DNA of 64,000 nt, taken from assembly GCA_030066015.1 (NCBI GenBank), contig JASJCL010000008.1, positions 1 through 64,000 of the forward strand. The letters are read 5' to 3'. This stretch comes from Desulfosarcinaceae bacterium (GTDB taxonomy: Bacteria; Desulfobacterota; Desulfobacteria; Desulfobacterales; Desulfosarcinaceae). Position 1 is the first letter of the stretch. Each line of letters opens with the position of its first letter. Shown here one piece after another: positions 18,421 through 28,548 of this stretch. The position numbers and the translations under genes are program-made. The notes below the pieces were generated by a model. That model made no database searches and was not told the DNA's origin. It saw nothing but the letters and a program-made list of their open reading frames with translations.

Positions 18421-19526
18421 AGCCCAAGGTGGCCATAGCCATCAGCGGCGGCATCGACTCCCTGGTGGCTGCCTATCTGTTGAAATCAAGAGGCCATCCG
18501 CTCCTGGGACTGCACTTCATTACCGGATTTGAAACGCGGACCTCCGCTGCGCCCGATATCCCTGCAGATCCAAACCTGCTGGATGCCACTGCCAAGCATC
18601 TGCGCCCTTTGGCGGCACAACTGGATCTGCCGCTCGAGGTGGTCGATCTCCGCACAACATTCCGCCGGATCGTCGTGGATTATTTCACCAAAGCCTACAC
18701 CCTTGGACGAACGCCCAACCCTTGCCTGGTCTGCAACGCCGGGATCAAATTCGGCGATCTGCTTGCCCATGCGCGACGCAGGGGCGCAGCGTACCTCGCC
18801 ACAGGCCATTACGCCCGCATTATGCGGGACACCCAGGGGCTGCCGCAATTGTACAAGGGGGTGGATGCGGCCAAGGACCAGTCCTATTTTCTGGCCCGCT
18901 TGACGCGGGATCAACTGGCGGCGGCCCGCTTCCCTTTGGGAGGGTTGACCAAGGACCGCACCCGCGACATCGCCCGCGAAGCTGGTTTGACGCCCCTTAC
19001 GGACCAGGAAAGTCAAGATATCTGCTTCATTCGGGAGGGTGGCTACGTCCAATTTCTCGAACGCCATCTGAGTTTCCGTGATACGGCAGGGCCGGTGGTG
19101 GACACCACCGGCAAGCGGGTTGGAATCCACAAGGGGCTGCATCGCTTCACCATCGGCCAGCGACGTGGGATCGGCATCCCCGGACCAGCACCATACTATG
19201 TGGTTGGCCTGGAGCCCCACGCCAATCGGCTGGTGGTGGGCGCCAAGATGGATCTTTACCAGGACGCCTGCCGGGTTTCGGAGATCAATTGGATCGCTGC
19301 CCCCCCCAAGGATGCGATTCAGGTGGCCGCACGTATCCGCTACCGCCATCAGGCCGCGCCAGCTCGTCTGGCGCCGCTGAACAGCAGCAGCGCCGAGATC
19401 CGTTTCACCACACCGCAAAAAGCGGTGACGCCCGGCCAGGGTGCCGTATTCTATGCCGGTGACCGGGTTTTGGGCGGCGGTTGGATCACCGCAGTAGGAG
19501 CGCTGGGAGCGACCGCCCATGGATAG
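18417..19526 (+). CDS. mnmA: tRNA 2-thiouridylase MnmA
   Basis: A 369-aa ATP-dependent enzyme that makes 2-thiouridine at the wobble position (U34) of Lys, Glu and Gln tRNAs. The PP-loop SGGIDS is at residues 10-15, the CNAGIKF motif carries the first catalytic cysteine (Cys106) and SQDICF carries the second (Cys203); both are intact. C-terminal domains with FTIGQRRGIG are present. An extra cysteine (Cys103) makes a CLVC motif. It is translationally coupled to the NIL-ferredoxin gene and overlaps mtaB by 8 nt, forming a tRNA-modification operon. Confidence 0.93.
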   Translation: MKPKVAIAISGGIDSLVAAYLLKSRGHPLLGLHFITGFETRTSAAPDIPADPNLLDATAKHLRPLAAQLDLPLEVVDLRTTFRRIVVDYFTKAYTLGRTPNPCLVCNAGIKFGDLLAHARRRGAAYLATGHYARIMRDTQGLPQLYKGVDAAKDQSYFLARLTRDQLAAARFPLGGLTKDRTRDIAREAGLTPLTDQESQDICFIREGGYVQFLERHLSFRDTAGPVVDTTGKRVGIHKGLHRFTIGQRRGIGIPGPAPYYVVGLEPHANRLVVGAKMDLYQDACRVSEINWIAAPPKDAIQVAARIRYRHQAAPARLAPLNSSSAEIRFTTPQKAVTPGQGAVFYAGDRVLGGGWITAVGALGATAHG

Positions 19527-20889
19527 TGCCCAGAAGAGGGGGCCTGCGTTTCGTTTGATCACCTTGGGGTGCAAGGTCAACCAGTGCGAAAGTGATGCCA
19601 TTGCCCGCCACTTGGAGCGCGAGGGCGCCAACCATATCGCTGGCCGGAACACCGCCGCCGAGCCCGTGGAGGTTTGCATCGTCAATACCTGCACGGTGAC
19701 CCACAAGGCCGCCATGCAATCCCGCCAGGCGATTCGTCAGGCGATCCGCCACCACCCAGGGGCGCAGATCATCGTTACCGGTTGCTACGCCCAGATGGAA
19801 CCCGATGTGGTTGCCGGCATCGAGGGGGTGACTAGTGTGGTGGGGCATCTCCATAAACTCGAACTCCCCCAGCTGCTCACGGCACCGAAGGGTGCTTCGC
19901 ACGCGCTCCCCCGCCGGCAATGGTCCCCAGCGCACACGGCAACGACATTTGCCCATCTGCCGACCCCAGCATTTGGCCATCGCACCCGTCCCTTCCTCCG
20001 TATTCAAGACGGATGTGACGCTTTTTGCACCTACTGCATCGTTCCCCACACCAGAGGCCCCAGCCGCAGCATGCCGGCCGAGCTCGTGGCAGAGCAACTG
20101 GCGGCGCTTGGTGCCGAGGGGTTTCACGAAGTGGTCCTGACCGGTATCCACGTTGGTGCCTATGGTCAAGACCTCTCTCCGCCCACCTCTTTGTCAGAAC
20201 TGCTCACCTTGCTCAGCACCAACGCCGCCGTGGAGCGATTGCGCCTCAGCTCCATTGAACCGGCTGAGCTCACCGCGGAGATCCTCGCCACCGTGGTCGC
20301 CAGCCAGGGTCGTTCCAGGGGGCGCATCTGCCCCCATTTCCACATTCCCCTGCAAAGCGGTGACAATGAAATTCTCCGCCGCATGCATCGGCCCTACACA
20401 GGCGACCTCTTCGAAGAGCTGATCCGCACGATTCATGCAGATCTGCCCCTGGCGGCCATCGGTGCGGATACACTGATTGGGTTTCCCGGTGAGAGCGACG
20501 CCGCATTCGAAGCCACCTATCGCCGCATCGAAGCCCTGCCGGTCACCTATCTGCATGTTTTTCCCTTCTCTCCCCGCAAAGGCACGCCGGCATACCATTA
20601 TGGGGAGCGGGTGCCGGATGCCGTCGTGAAAGCGCGCTGTCGCCGCATGCGTGAACTGGGCGACCGCAAAAAGCGCATCTTTTACGATTCGCTGGTGGGC
20701 AAACGGGTATCGCTGTTGGTTGAGGAGAGCGCCGACGATGGGATGTCGGTCTACAGAGGTATGACAGACAACTACGTACCAGTCACTGTTCCCTGCAGTG
20801 GCCCTCCGCCAGCCGCCAATACGCTCGTCGAGGTCGTCATACGGGAGGTGAGGTCGGATCTGCGGGTCCTTGCTGCTCCGGCGAATTAA
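19519..20889 (+). CDS. mtaB: tRNA t6A37 methylthiotransferase MtaB
   Basis: A 456-aa radical-SAM methylthiotransferase that converts t6A to ms2t6A at position 37 of tRNAs. The N-terminal UPF0004 domain has its three cluster cysteines (LGCKVNQ, NTCTV, TGCYAQ); the radical-SAM domain has CDAFCTYC; a TRAM-like domain ends the protein. MtaB is favoured over MiaB and RimO because of the TLGCKVNQ signature. It overlaps mnmA, so both wobble-region modifications are co-expressed. Confidence 0.92.
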   Translation: MDSAQKRGPAFRLITLGCKVNQCESDAIARHLEREGANHIAGRNTAAEPVEVCIVNTCTVTHKAAMQSRQAIRQAIRHHPGAQIIVTGCYAQMEPDVVAGIEGVTSVVGHLHKLELPQLLTAPKGASHALPRRQWSPAHTATTFAHLPTPAFGHRTRPFLRIQDGCDAFCTYCIVPHTRGPSRSMPAELVAEQLAALGAEGFHEVVLTGIHVGAYGQDLSPPTSLSELLTLLSTNAAVERLRLSSIEPAELTAEILATVVASQGRSRGRICPHFHIPLQSGDNEILRRMHRPYTGDLFEELIRTIHADLPLAAIGADTLIGFPGESDAAFEATYRRIEALPVTYLHVFPFSPRKGTPAYHYGERVPDAVVKARCRRMRELGDRKKRIFYDSLVGKRVSLLVEESADDGMSVYRGMTDNYVPVTVPCSGPPPAANTLVEVVIREVRSDLRVLAAPAN

Positions 20890-20902
20890 GAATTTGGAAG
20901 GC

Positions 20903-21928
20903 TTAGCCCGCCGTGGGAAGGGTCATCTCGCCGGCCAGCGGTGTCTGCATCAGGTCAATGATCCGTTCCTGGGAGAGATTCCGGCTGAAGAGGCAGATCA
21001 TCTTCGCCAAAGCCGCCTCCGTGGTCAAATCGAAGCCGCTGATGACGCCCGCTTTCTCCAGTGCAGCGCCCGTGGCATACGCGCCCATCCGCACGCGCCC
21101 TTGAAGACACTGGGTGCAGTTGACGATGAGCACGCCCCGCCGACTGGCCGCTCGAATTGCCTCGAGCAGGTCGCCGTCGCTGCTGGGCCCATTGCCCACG
21201 CCATATGTTTCCAGCACCACTCCGCGGATGGGGGGCGCCAGGAGGTTGGCCACGATGTCGGCCGAAATACCAGGGAAGAGGCGTAAAACGCCCACCGGGG
21301 CGGAAGTGACTTCGATCAGATTCAGCCCGCCGTTGCCGGTGATCGGCAGGATCAGGTCCCAATCGATGTGAATCCCCAATCCGGCGCGACCCAGCGGCGG
21401 CAAGTTGGGAGAGTCAAAGGCGGCGAAGCCATCGGCGCTGACCTTGACGGCACGATTGCCCCGCAGGAGCTTGTTGCCGAAAAACAGCGCTACCTCTGGC
21501 ATGCGATAACGGGCGGCGATGAGCATGGCAGTGATGAGATTTTCGCGGGAGTCGTTGCGCACCTCGCACAGGGGTATCTGCCCACCGGTGAGGATTACCG
21601 GCTTGCCCAGTCCGCGCAGCATGAACGGCAAAGCGGAGGCGGTATAGGCCATGGTATCGGTCCCATGCAGAATCACGAACCCGTCATAGCGATCATAGTT
21701 GGCCGCGATGTCGCGGGCGATGGCCATCCAGTTGCGGGGATGCATATCGGAGCTGTCGATGAGGGGGGTGTACTCTTGGATGGCGTACCCCGGCATCTCG
21801 GGATTGGCCAACTCGGGCATCTGGCGCATCAGCTCCTGGAGGTATCCCGGCGCTGGTTCGTAGCCTTCCCGGTGGTGTCGCATGCCGATGGTGCCACCGG
21901 TATAGGCAATGTATATTTTCTTTCCCAC
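20903..21928 (-). CDS. ansA: Type I (cytoplasmic) L-asparaginase
   Basis: A 341-aa enzyme hydrolysing asparagine to aspartate and ammonia. GTG at 21928 is chosen as start because GGAGG lies just upstream and the sequence becomes asparaginase-like at once (YTGGTIG, residues 9-15, with the nucleophile Thr13); the frame upstream to 22039 would add unrelated residues. The second motif, HGTDTMAYTAS, and LTGGQIP are intact. Lack of a signal peptide and the overall length favour the type I form. It is convergent with mtaB, 13 nt apart, and divergent from the HAD gene. Confidence 0.92.
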   Translation of the reverse strand: MGKKIYIAYTGGTIGMRHHREGYEPAPGYLQELMRQMPELANPEMPGYAIQEYTPLIDSSDMHPRNWMAIARDIAANYDRYDGFVILHGTDTMAYTASALPFMLRGLGKPVILTGGQIPLCEVRNDSRENLITAMLIAARYRMPEVALFFGNKLLRGNRAVKVSADGFAAFDSPNLPPLGRAGLGIHIDWDLILPITGNGGLNLIEVTSAPVGVLRLFPGISADIVANLLAPPIRGVVLETYGVGNGPSSDGDLLEAIRAASRRGVLIVNCTQCLQGRVRMGAYATGAALEKAGVISGFDLTTEAALAKMICLFSRNLSQERIIDLMQTPLAGEMTLPTAG

Positions 21929-21989
21929 TCTCGCCTCCCCGCACACCGCAGGATACGGGCGCTGACCAAAACATGGAGGTGGTATCCCG

Positions 21990-22652
21990 ATGAAGCAAAC
22001 GCAGATCATGTTCGATCTGGATGGTACCCTGCTGGACACCGCCGACCTCTATTTAGAGGGGGTGCCTCCCATCGTGAGCACCCACCTGGGCATCGAGGTG
22101 TCGCCCGAAGCTTTGTGGCCCCTTTGGGGCCAGCACGCCCGGCGCTTCTTCCAGCACTTCGCCGCTGAGGCGGGGTGTTCAGATCGAGGCCTCATCGACC
22201 AGATGTACGCCGAGTTCGAGCGTTTCTACAACCAGGCCCATAACGTTCTCTCCAAACCTTACCCCGGCGTCGTGTCCCAACTGCCGTCGCTGCGCTCGGC
22301 CGGCTTCCGCACGGCCGTGGTCACAACCCGGCCCACCAGCCGCAGCGGCCCAGTGCTGGAGTTGCCCTTCTGCCAATGGATCGACGATTTCGTCTGGGGT
22401 GATACGGTGGCTCGCAGCAAGCCGGCGCCGGATGGACTGATCCGTGCAATGGCAGATCGCGATGCCGTGAAAGGTGTCTATGTCGGTGACAACCCCCACG
22501 ACGTTGCTGCCGCAAAAGCCTGCCCGAGACCGGTTCTAAGTGTGGCGGCGCTGTGGGGCGCCATAGCGCCAGAGCGACTCATGGTCAGTGCACCGGATCA
22601 TGCCTTCGCGACCTTCTCCGAATTTGTCGAATGGGCCCTCACCCTCGACTGA
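21990..22652 (+). CDS. HAD-family phosphatase (phosphoglycolate-phosphatase-like)
   Basis: A 220-aa HAD superfamily hydrolase. Motif I FDLDGTLLDT has the nucleophile Asp9 and Asp11, motif II is VVTTRP, motif III contains the lysine in RSKPAP and motif IV is YVGDNPHD. The helical cap between motifs I and II places it with phosphoglycolate phosphatase and beta-phosphoglucomutase-like enzymes. GGAGG precedes the ATG. The substrate is not fixed. It is divergent from ansA with 61 nt between starts. Confidence 0.9.
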   Translation: MKQTQIMFDLDGTLLDTADLYLEGVPPIVSTHLGIEVSPEALWPLWGQHARRFFQHFAAEAGCSDRGLIDQMYAEFERFYNQAHNVLSKPYPGVVSQLPSLRSAGFRTAVVTTRPTSRSGPVLELPFCQWIDDFVWGDTVARSKPAPDGLIRAMADRDAVKGVYVGDNPHDVAAAKACPRPVLSVAALWGAIAPERLMVSAPDHAFATFSEFVEWALTLD

Positions 22653-22665
22653 GCGCGCTCCGGCC

Positions 22666-23610
22666 TCAGATAATGGACTCAAAATAGGCGATGGTGCGGG
22701 TAAGCCCCTCCTCCAAACCGATCGTTGGTTCCCATCCCAGTTTCTCACGCGCCAGTCGGATGTCGGGCTGGCGCTGGAGCGGGTCGTCCTGGGGCAAGGG
22801 TTTGAAAACGATCTCCGACTTGCTGCCGGTGAGCCGGATGACGGTTTCGGCCAATTCGAGAATGGTGAACTCACCGGGATTGCCCAAATTGACCGGACCC
22901 GGAAAATCATCGGCGGTATCCATTAGACGGATGAAGGCCGTCACCAGATCCTCCACGTAGCAAAAGGAGCGGCTTTGGTCGCCGTTGCCGAAAACCGTAA
23001 TCGGCGCCCCCTTGAGGGCTTGGACAATAAAATTGGAGACCACGCGGCCATCGTTGGGATGCATGCGGGGCCCATAGGTATTGAAGATGCGGGCCACTTT
23101 AATGCGCAGGCTGTGCTGGCGGCGATAGTCGAAAAAGAGCGTCTCCGCACAGCGCTTGCCCTCGTCGTAGCAGGCACGATACCCGGTGGGATTGACATGA
23201 CCCCAGTAATCCTCGGTCTGGGGATGCACCTGGGGATCGCCGTACACCTCAGAGGTGGAGGCTTGGAAGATTTTGGCTTTGGTGCGCTTGGCCAGCCCGA
23301 GCATATTGATCGCCCCATGGACACTGGTTTTGGTGGTCTGGACGGGGTCGAACTGATAGTGAATGGGGGAGGCCGGGCAGGCCAGATTGTAAATCTCATC
23401 CATCTCCACGTAGAGGGGGAAGGTGACGTCGTGACGCATGAATTCGAAATTGGTCTTGGGGATCAGATGGCTGATGTTGGCCTTGGTGCCGGTGAAGAGA
23501 TTGTCCACGCAGAGCACGTCGCACCCCGCCGCCACCAGACGTTCACACAAATGGGATCCCAAAAAGCCGGCACCGCCGGTGACCAGCACCCGTTTCTGGT
23601 AGTGTTGCAT
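22666..23610 (-). CDS. uxs: UDP-glucuronate decarboxylase (UDP-xylose synthase)
   Basis: A 314-aa short-chain dehydrogenase/reductase of the extended class. It carries the NAD-binding GGAGFLGS (about 12-19), the catalytic YDEGKR (Tyr and Lys) near residue 145 and the [15 protein letters not shown] stretch typical of UXS enzymes. The reaction turns UDP-glucuronate into UDP-xylose and CO2, a precursor for surface polysaccharide. No glycosyltransferase gene is adjacent in the window. Confidence 0.93.
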   Translation of the reverse strand: MQHYQKRVLVTGGAGFLGSHLCERLVAAGCDVLCVDNLFTGTKANISHLIPKTNFEFMRHDVTFPLYVEMDEIYNLACPASPIHYQFDPVQTTKTSVHGAINMLGLAKRTKAKIFQASTSEVYGDPQVHPQTEDYWGHVNPTGYRACYDEGKRCAETLFFDYRRQHSLRIKVARIFNTYGPRMHPNDGRVVSNFIVQALKGAPITVFGNGDQSRSFCYVEDLVTAFIRLMDTADDFPGPVNLGNPGEFTILELAETVIRLTGSKSEIVFKPLPQDDPLQRQPDIRLAREKLGWEPTIGLEEGLTRTIAYFESII

Positions 23611-23849
23611 CTTGTTCCGTCCCCCTCTTCCAATAACGCGTCGATGTGAGAAATGAATTTGGATTCAATGGGTTAATAACAAATCGGCTTTATCCCAGTC
23701 AATTAATTCCTCTGATTGGTCGCCGCCAGCCAGCAGAACGAGCCACCTTGCTTTCTTGACACTGCGCTAGCGGCTGTGGCATTGTTTTCGCCGTTATCCT
23801 GAACGGATAGCCGGCCTTTCAAAGACTTTCCGGACGAAGAACACAACAG

Positions 23850-25226
23850 ATGCCCGAACCCCACCCCAGCCTGCAGAATTGCAACATCCTCTTTGTGGAC
23901 GACGATCGTCAGATTCTGGAACTCGTCCAGCAATTTCTGCTCCATCGCGGGATCCACGTGACCATCACCCCGGCCGCCTCTGAGGCGTTGCAAATGGTGG
24001 CTGAAACCCCCTATGACGTGGTCTTTTCCGACTTGATGATGCCTGAAATGGACGGCCTCGAGTTGCTCAAGGCGATTAAAGCGACCCGGTCGAACACGGA
24101 GGTGGTAATCGTCACCGGGCACGGCAGCATCGAAACCGCCATTCAGGCGCTCAAGTTGGGCGGCTATGATTACCTTCAGAAACCGATCAATTTCGATCGC
24201 CTGACGATACTGCTGGAGCGGATCTGGGAGAACAAACGCCTCAAAGAAGAGAACGTCTTCATCAAAGAGCGGCTCAAAGACCGCTACAAGTATGATGAAC
24301 TCGTGGGAATCAGCCCCCGTATGCAGCAAGTATACGAGATCATCGATCGCATCAGCATGGGCGCTCCTACGGTCCTCATCCAAGGGGAGAGCGGCACTGG
24401 CAAGGAGTTGGTCGCCAATGTCATTCATCGCAACAGCCAGCGCCGGCACAAGCCTTTCATTCCCGTGAATTGCGGCGCCATATCCGAGCACCTATTGGAA
24501 AGCGAGTTGTTCGGCCACATCAAAGGCGCATTCTCCGGCGCCATCCGAGATACTGTCGGCCTGTTCAAAGCCGCCGACGGTGGGACGCTCTTTCTCGATG
24601 AGATCGCCGAGATCCCCCCTTCCCTGCAAGTCAAGCTCCTACGGGCGCTTCAGGAGCAGCGAATCCGCCGGGTCGGCGACGTGAGTGAGCTTCCCGTCAA
24701 CGTGCGGGTCATCGCGGCCACCAATAAAATTTTGGAAGACGAGATCGAGAGCCAGCGCTTCCGCAAGGATCTCTACTACCGACTGAACGTTATCGCGATT
24801 CACATGCCGGCCCTGCGGGAGATCAAGGAGGACGTCCCATTTTTGATTCACCACTTTATCCGAAGATTCAGCCGCAAGAACGCCAATCGGGTGCTCAATG
24901 TTTCCCAGGAGGCCATGGATATCTTGATAAAATATCAATGGCCGGGTAATGTAAGAGAGTTGGAGAATGTCATTGAACGGGCCTACGCACTTTGCGTCGG
25001 TGACACTATCGCCCCAGCGGATCTACCACCCGAAATCCAGAATTTCGGTGAAACACTTTCCGTGGGAGAGACCAATTTCAACCTCAAGGATAACGAGATC
25101 CGCCTGATTCGCAAGGCGTTGCAACGGACCCAGGGAAACAAGGCGGAGACCGCCCGCCTCCTGGGAATCAATCTCAGCACCGTCTATCGTAAAATGGACA
25201 AGTACGGCATCCAGTCACCTGCGTGA
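23850..25226 (+). CDS. Sigma-54-dependent response regulator (NtrC/AtoC type)
   Basis: A 458-aa three-domain activator. The receiver domain (about 10-125) has acidic residues DDD and phospho-acceptor Asp61 in [11 protein letters not shown]. The AAA+ domain (about 150-385) has Walker A GESGTGKE (179-186), Walker B GTLFLDEI (245-252) and the sigma-54 contact loop as GAFSGA (226-231) instead of GAFTGA. The C-terminal Fis-type helix-turn-helix includes [13 protein letters not shown]. No sensor kinase is encoded next to it. A sigma-54-type promoter lies at about 29.8 kb in the window, and a link between the two is possible but unproven. Confidence 0.95.
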   Translation: MPEPHPSLQNCNILFVDDDRQILELVQQFLLHRGIHVTITPAASEALQMVAETPYDVVFSDLMMPEMDGLELLKAIKATRSNTEVVIVTGHGSIETAIQALKLGGYDYLQKPINFDRLTILLERIWENKRLKEENVFIKERLKDRYKYDELVGISPRMQQVYEIIDRISMGAPTVLIQGESGTGKELVANVIHRNSQRRHKPFIPVNCGAISEHLLESELFGHIKGAFSGAIRDTVGLFKAADGGTLFLDEIAEIPPSLQVKLLRALQEQRIRRVGDVSELPVNVRVIAATNKILEDEIESQRFRKDLYYRLNVIAIHMPALREIKEDVPFLIHHFIRRFSRKNANRVLNVSQEAMDILIKYQWPGNVRELENVIERAYALCVGDTIAPADLPPEIQNFGETLSVGETNFNLKDNEIRLIRKALQRTQGNKAETARLLGINLSTVYRKMDKYGIQSPA

Positions 25227-25409
25227 GCAGACCGCATCGGCATACCGAAATGGAGCCGCTTGTCAGCAGTTCCACCGGATGTGTCGGCAACCCGTCGCTA
25301 TCCACAACTGGCCTCAACACCGGCCGGGCAACCCGGCCCATCCAGACCAGGGAGGACGGTGGCTTGAGTACGGGCTGACACCTTTTCCCACATTATTGGA
25401 GGATCCACC

Positions 25410-25859
25410 ATGACGGAAGGGCTGGACGTTATCATCGTTGACGATGACCCGGGCGTGTGTGAACTGACCCAGGCCATCGTCAGTCGTTTCTATACTTGGG
25501 GCAAAGTCATCGCCTTCTCGGACCAGGAAGAGGCCACCGAATACTGCCTGAAGCGCGATATCGGCGTGGCCATTTTTATTGTGGACGTCTACCTGGGCGG
25601 CGCCAGCGGCTTTTTCTTCCTGGATGCCATCGAAGAGCGCTTCCCCTCTGCCCACTCCGATGCCATCATCATCACCGGGAACGCCAGTGACGACGTGGTG
25701 GACATGTGCATCGCCTCCGACGTTAACCACCTGCTGGAAAAACCGATCAAGCCGTACGCGCTTCAGCTGGCCGTAAGGGCCATCGCTGAAAAGTACCTAA
25801 AATTCGCCAAGAAGTTGTTTCAAGATCCCGATTTTGCCCGGAGCATCTCCGGCATTTAG
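25410..25859 (+). CDS. Single-domain response regulator
   Basis: A 149-aa protein consisting of one receiver domain plus a short tail. The acidic pocket is VDDD (10-13), the phospho-acceptor is Asp59 in FIVDVYLGG, the switch Thr is Thr89 in IIITG, and Lys111 is in EKPIK. It has no output domain, so it must act through protein contacts, as CheY-like proteins do. GGAGG precedes the ATG. It lies 183 nt after the sigma-54 activator and just before a PilZ gene. Confidence 0.92.
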   Translation: MTEGLDVIIVDDDPGVCELTQAIVSRFYTWGKVIAFSDQEEATEYCLKRDIGVAIFIVDVYLGGASGFFFLDAIEERFPSAHSDAIIITGNASDDVVDMCIASDVNHLLEKPIKPYALQLAVRAIAEKYLKFAKKLFQDPDFARSISGI

Positions 25860-25953
25860 CGTGTGCAAGAGCCATTGACCCATGTCTGCGACACCGGCCT
25901 CAGTATAGCGCTTGCCTTTAGACCCATTACTGCGCCATCGTCAACTGCCGCCC

Positions 25954-26676
25954 ATGAGATATTCAGACAAGATCGAAGGTGATGCCGTCGTCGACGTCAT
26001 CGCTGCCTTGATTGAAGATCATACGATGGTCCGGATCAAATTCGCTCTCAGTGAAGCGGAACGGATCTGTATCATCAACAGCCAGCGCACCATCTCCAAT
26101 CTCGCCTACTTTCAAATCGACATGCCGACCGACGTTCCCCATCCAGAGGATGCGGAGGAGTGGCAGGTGGAGATGCTCTTCGACTTCATGGGAAGGGATC
26201 GCTTGAACTATAGCTTCACGGCTTCCGGCGGCATCATGATGGGAGACAAATTGTGGGTGAAACTGCCGGCCCACATTGAACGGATTCAACAGCGCAGCAA
26301 TTTTCGCATCGATACGCCCAAGCGGTCGCTATTGGAACTCACGGTAGCGGAACAGACATACACCCTGATTCTGGAGAACATCAGCCTGGGAGGGGCCTTT
26401 TGCAGGGCCAAGAGATCGCTGAAGACGGGGGTGGTGCGGGTTCCCGTCCAAACGGAGAATATCATCGAAGACCTGCGTCTGGAGATTCCAGCGGACGACG
26501 GGCCTGCAGAGGTCTCGATCCGACGGAGCCGCATCGCCCGCGTCGTCAAAGATCCCGACAAACGCTTACGCGCCTATGGCATCGAGTTCCTGGAGATCGG
26601 TCGGCATGAAAAGGCCCGTTTGACCCGCATCATTTACGATCTCCAGCGCCGGTTCCTGAAGCACCGCCTCAAATAG
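25954..26676 (+). CDS. PilZ-domain c-di-GMP receptor (YcgR-like)
   Basis: About 240 aa. The ATG at 25954 is preferred over an upstream TTG. An N-terminal YcgR-like domain (about 1-105) is followed by a PilZ domain with the c-di-GMP motifs RSNFR (the RxxxR type, about 113-117) and ENISLGGAF (the N/DxSxxG type, about 143-151). Both are intact, so binding of c-di-GMP is expected. YcgR-like proteins act as flagellar brakes or control exopolysaccharide and pili. The gene is close downstream of the single-domain response regulator. Confidence 0.9.
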   Translation: MRYSDKIEGDAVVDVIAALIEDHTMVRIKFALSEAERICIINSQRTISNLAYFQIDMPTDVPHPEDAEEWQVEMLFDFMGRDRLNYSFTASGGIMMGDKLWVKLPAHIERIQQRSNFRIDTPKRSLLELTVAEQTYTLILENISLGGAFCRAKRSLKTGVVRVPVQTENIIEDLRLEIPADDGPAEVSIRRSRIARVVKDPDKRLRAYGIEFLEIGRHEKARLTRIIYDLQRRFLKHRLK

Positions 26677-26780
26677 AAGATCTCCGCCCCTGCCCAGCAA
26701 CAGCGGCGGACGTCGTCCAACCACCCGCCTGACACCCCTCTTCCCACCACGGCCCATGGCCCCAGCCAGTCAAGCGAGAA

Positions 26781-27233
26781 TTAACTATAGATCCCACCAT
26801 CAAAGCGCGCCTTCTCTGCGATAATGACGGTACTCGCCTGTTCGCCAATCTGACGCAAGGGGTGATGCTCCGCCAAATCCGCCACCCCTTCACCAAGCGC
26901 CTGTTGGGCGTGTTCCAAATCGGATAGCAGATCGGCCACCTCCCGCAGTGATGTTCGGGGATCGGCCAGCGCGTTGCGATAGGCGTCCAAAGCGTCCAAA
27001 CCGGCCGCTACCTGGCGTGCCACGCCCTGCTGCGCGACCGGGCACGACGCCGTGAGATGGGGCGGTCGGCTGATCGGTCGAATCGCGGGAGCTCCCGATG
27101 TCGGCGGGGAGGATGGCCCGGCCGCCTGTTCAAGCACCTCCCCAAAGGAAGGGCCCGTTTCACTCGGCGCTGCGGCAGGTGCCCTTTGTGTGGGGGCGAG
27201 TTCATCGGGTTGACTTGGGGAAACGATTTTCAT
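26781..27233 (-). CDS. Hypothetical protein, possibly flagellum-associated
   Basis: A 150-aa protein starting at ATG 27233, which has GGGAGA upstream; the frame extends further without support. The first about 70 residues are rich in Pro, Ala and Ser and likely disordered; residues about 75-150 look helical. No motif allows a confident function. The charged helical tail and nearby flagellar-like gene (29.9 kb) hint at a flagellar or chaperone role, but this is weak. Composition matches its neighbours. Confidence 0.6.
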   Translation of the reverse strand: MKIVSPSQPDELAPTQRAPAAAPSETGPSFGEVLEQAAGPSSPPTSGAPAIRPISRPPHLTASCPVAQQGVARQVAAGLDALDAYRNALADPRTSLREVADLLSDLEHAQQALGEGVADLAEHHPLRQIGEQASTVIIAEKARFDGGIYS

Positions 27234-27620
27234 GGGCACTCTCCCTTTCAGGATGGGTCCAGGCGTCAGAAAGCGTTCACCGGTCCACCGGCGGCAGTTT
27301 GCAGGCGCTCGGCGGCTTGACCCGGTGTGTGCATACGCCAATCAGTGCAATCAACGTGCAAGCGTATTCGCATGGCCGTTATTTTCTTGGCGACCGCCGC
27401 GCTTGTCGCTCTCGATTCATCGATATTGCTGCATGTCGGCCAAAATCCCAGCGCTGAATTCGGCTGCAAGCGAACTGGGGCGATCGGTATCGCAAGGGCG
27501 TGATCCCAGCATCAGACGGCAATTCCTGCCGCGCGTTGGGCAGATTCTGCTCATAGAAAAACGCACCTATGTCGGACGCGTATGGGTGGCAATATGTTGG
27601 GGGTGTGAATCGGGAGGGCA
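27234..27620. other. Intergenic stretch with no supported gene
   Basis: Nearly 390 nt upstream of the hypothetical gene and downstream of the metallo-hydrolase gene. Several short frames cross it on both strands, but none has a ribosome site or family-like sequence. It presumably contains the promoter of the hypothetical gene; no strong consensus was seen. Confidence 0.45.
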
Positions 27621-28544
27621 CTAAGTCGCGATCTCGATGGTCTGTCCCTCGCGCGCAAAGAAGACGTTCAATCCGTCGGTGTTCTCGGGTGCGCAATAGG
27701 CGGCACTCAGCGCATCCAACTGGGCGTCGGTCCGCATGGGATCGTGGTGAAATAGCGCCAAGCGCTGCACCCCGGCTCGTTGGGCCAGTGAAATGGCGTA
27801 CTCGACGGATGAGTGACCCCAGCCGAGTTTGCCCGATGTATATTCCGCTTCGGTATATTGGGTGTCGTGGATCAGAAGATCCGCCCCCTGGCAGAATTCC
27901 TCGATACGCTGGTTCTCTTCCGCAGCCACCATTTCTCCTTCGGCGGCCATCGCTTCATCGTAATTGGGGTCTTCCGGATCGGTACAGAAAACATTTCGGA
28001 AGGGCTCCGTATCATAGGCTGTAACCACCACCAGGCCCCGGTATTCAAATCGATATCCCAAACACAGCAGGGGATGATTGAGATATTTGGTCTGGACGCG
28101 GATGCCGTCACCGAGATCCAGTTCCGTCTCTTTCAGGTCGTGGTAGGTGATAGAGGATGAGAGCTCCTCTTGTCGGATGGGAAAGTAACGATAGGTCCAT
28201 TGACCATTGAGGACTTCCCCCAGCGTTTCATCTTCATAGGTGACAGGCCCGTAGATGTTGAGCACGGTCCCCGGGATGAAGATGGGCGTGAAGAAGGGGA
28301 AGCCCATGATGTGGTCCCAATGGGTATGGGTCAGAAATACATCGGCGTTCAAGGGGCCCTGGGGCAGGTCATGGGCCACCATTCGGTTTCCCAACTCGCG
28401 GATGCCGGAACCCGCATCGATAATCATTCGCCGGCCCACAGCACCCATTTGGATTTCGATGCAGGCGGTGTTGCCGCCATAAGTCACCGTTTCAGGGCCC
28501 GGACAAGGGATGGAGCCTCTGACGCCCCAAAAGCGTATTTGCAT
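27621..28544 (-). CDS. Metallo-beta-lactamase-fold hydrolase
   Basis: A 307-aa protein; ATG at 28544 has AGGTAA upstream and homology-like sequence (RFWGVRGSIPCPGP) starts at once. The metal motif HTHWDH (HxHxDH) is intact near residue 75, and further His/Asp ligands occur in the SGKLGWGHSS stretch. This subgroup resembles phosphodiesterase/RNase Z-like MBL proteins, often found with signalling genes, and acts in the cytoplasm. Its start lies 4 nt after the HDOD gene stop, so the two form an operon. The substrate is unknown; cyclic-nucleotide hydrolysis is possible. Confidence 0.88.
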   Translation of the reverse strand: MQIRFWGVRGSIPCPGPETVTYGGNTACIEIQMGAVGRRMIIDAGSGIRELGNRMVAHDLPQGPLNADVFLTHTHWDHIMGFPFFTPIFIPGTVLNIYGPVTYEDETLGEVLNGQWTYRYFPIRQEELSSSITYHDLKETELDLGDGIRVQTKYLNHPLLCLGYRFEYRGLVVVTAYDTEPFRNVFCTDPEDPNYDEAMAAEGEMVAAEENQRIEEFCQGADLLIHDTQYTEAEYTSGKLGWGHSSVEYAISLAQRAGVQRLALFHHDPMRTDAQLDALSAAYCAPENTDGLNVFFAREGQTIEIAT

Positions 28545-28548
28545 ATCG

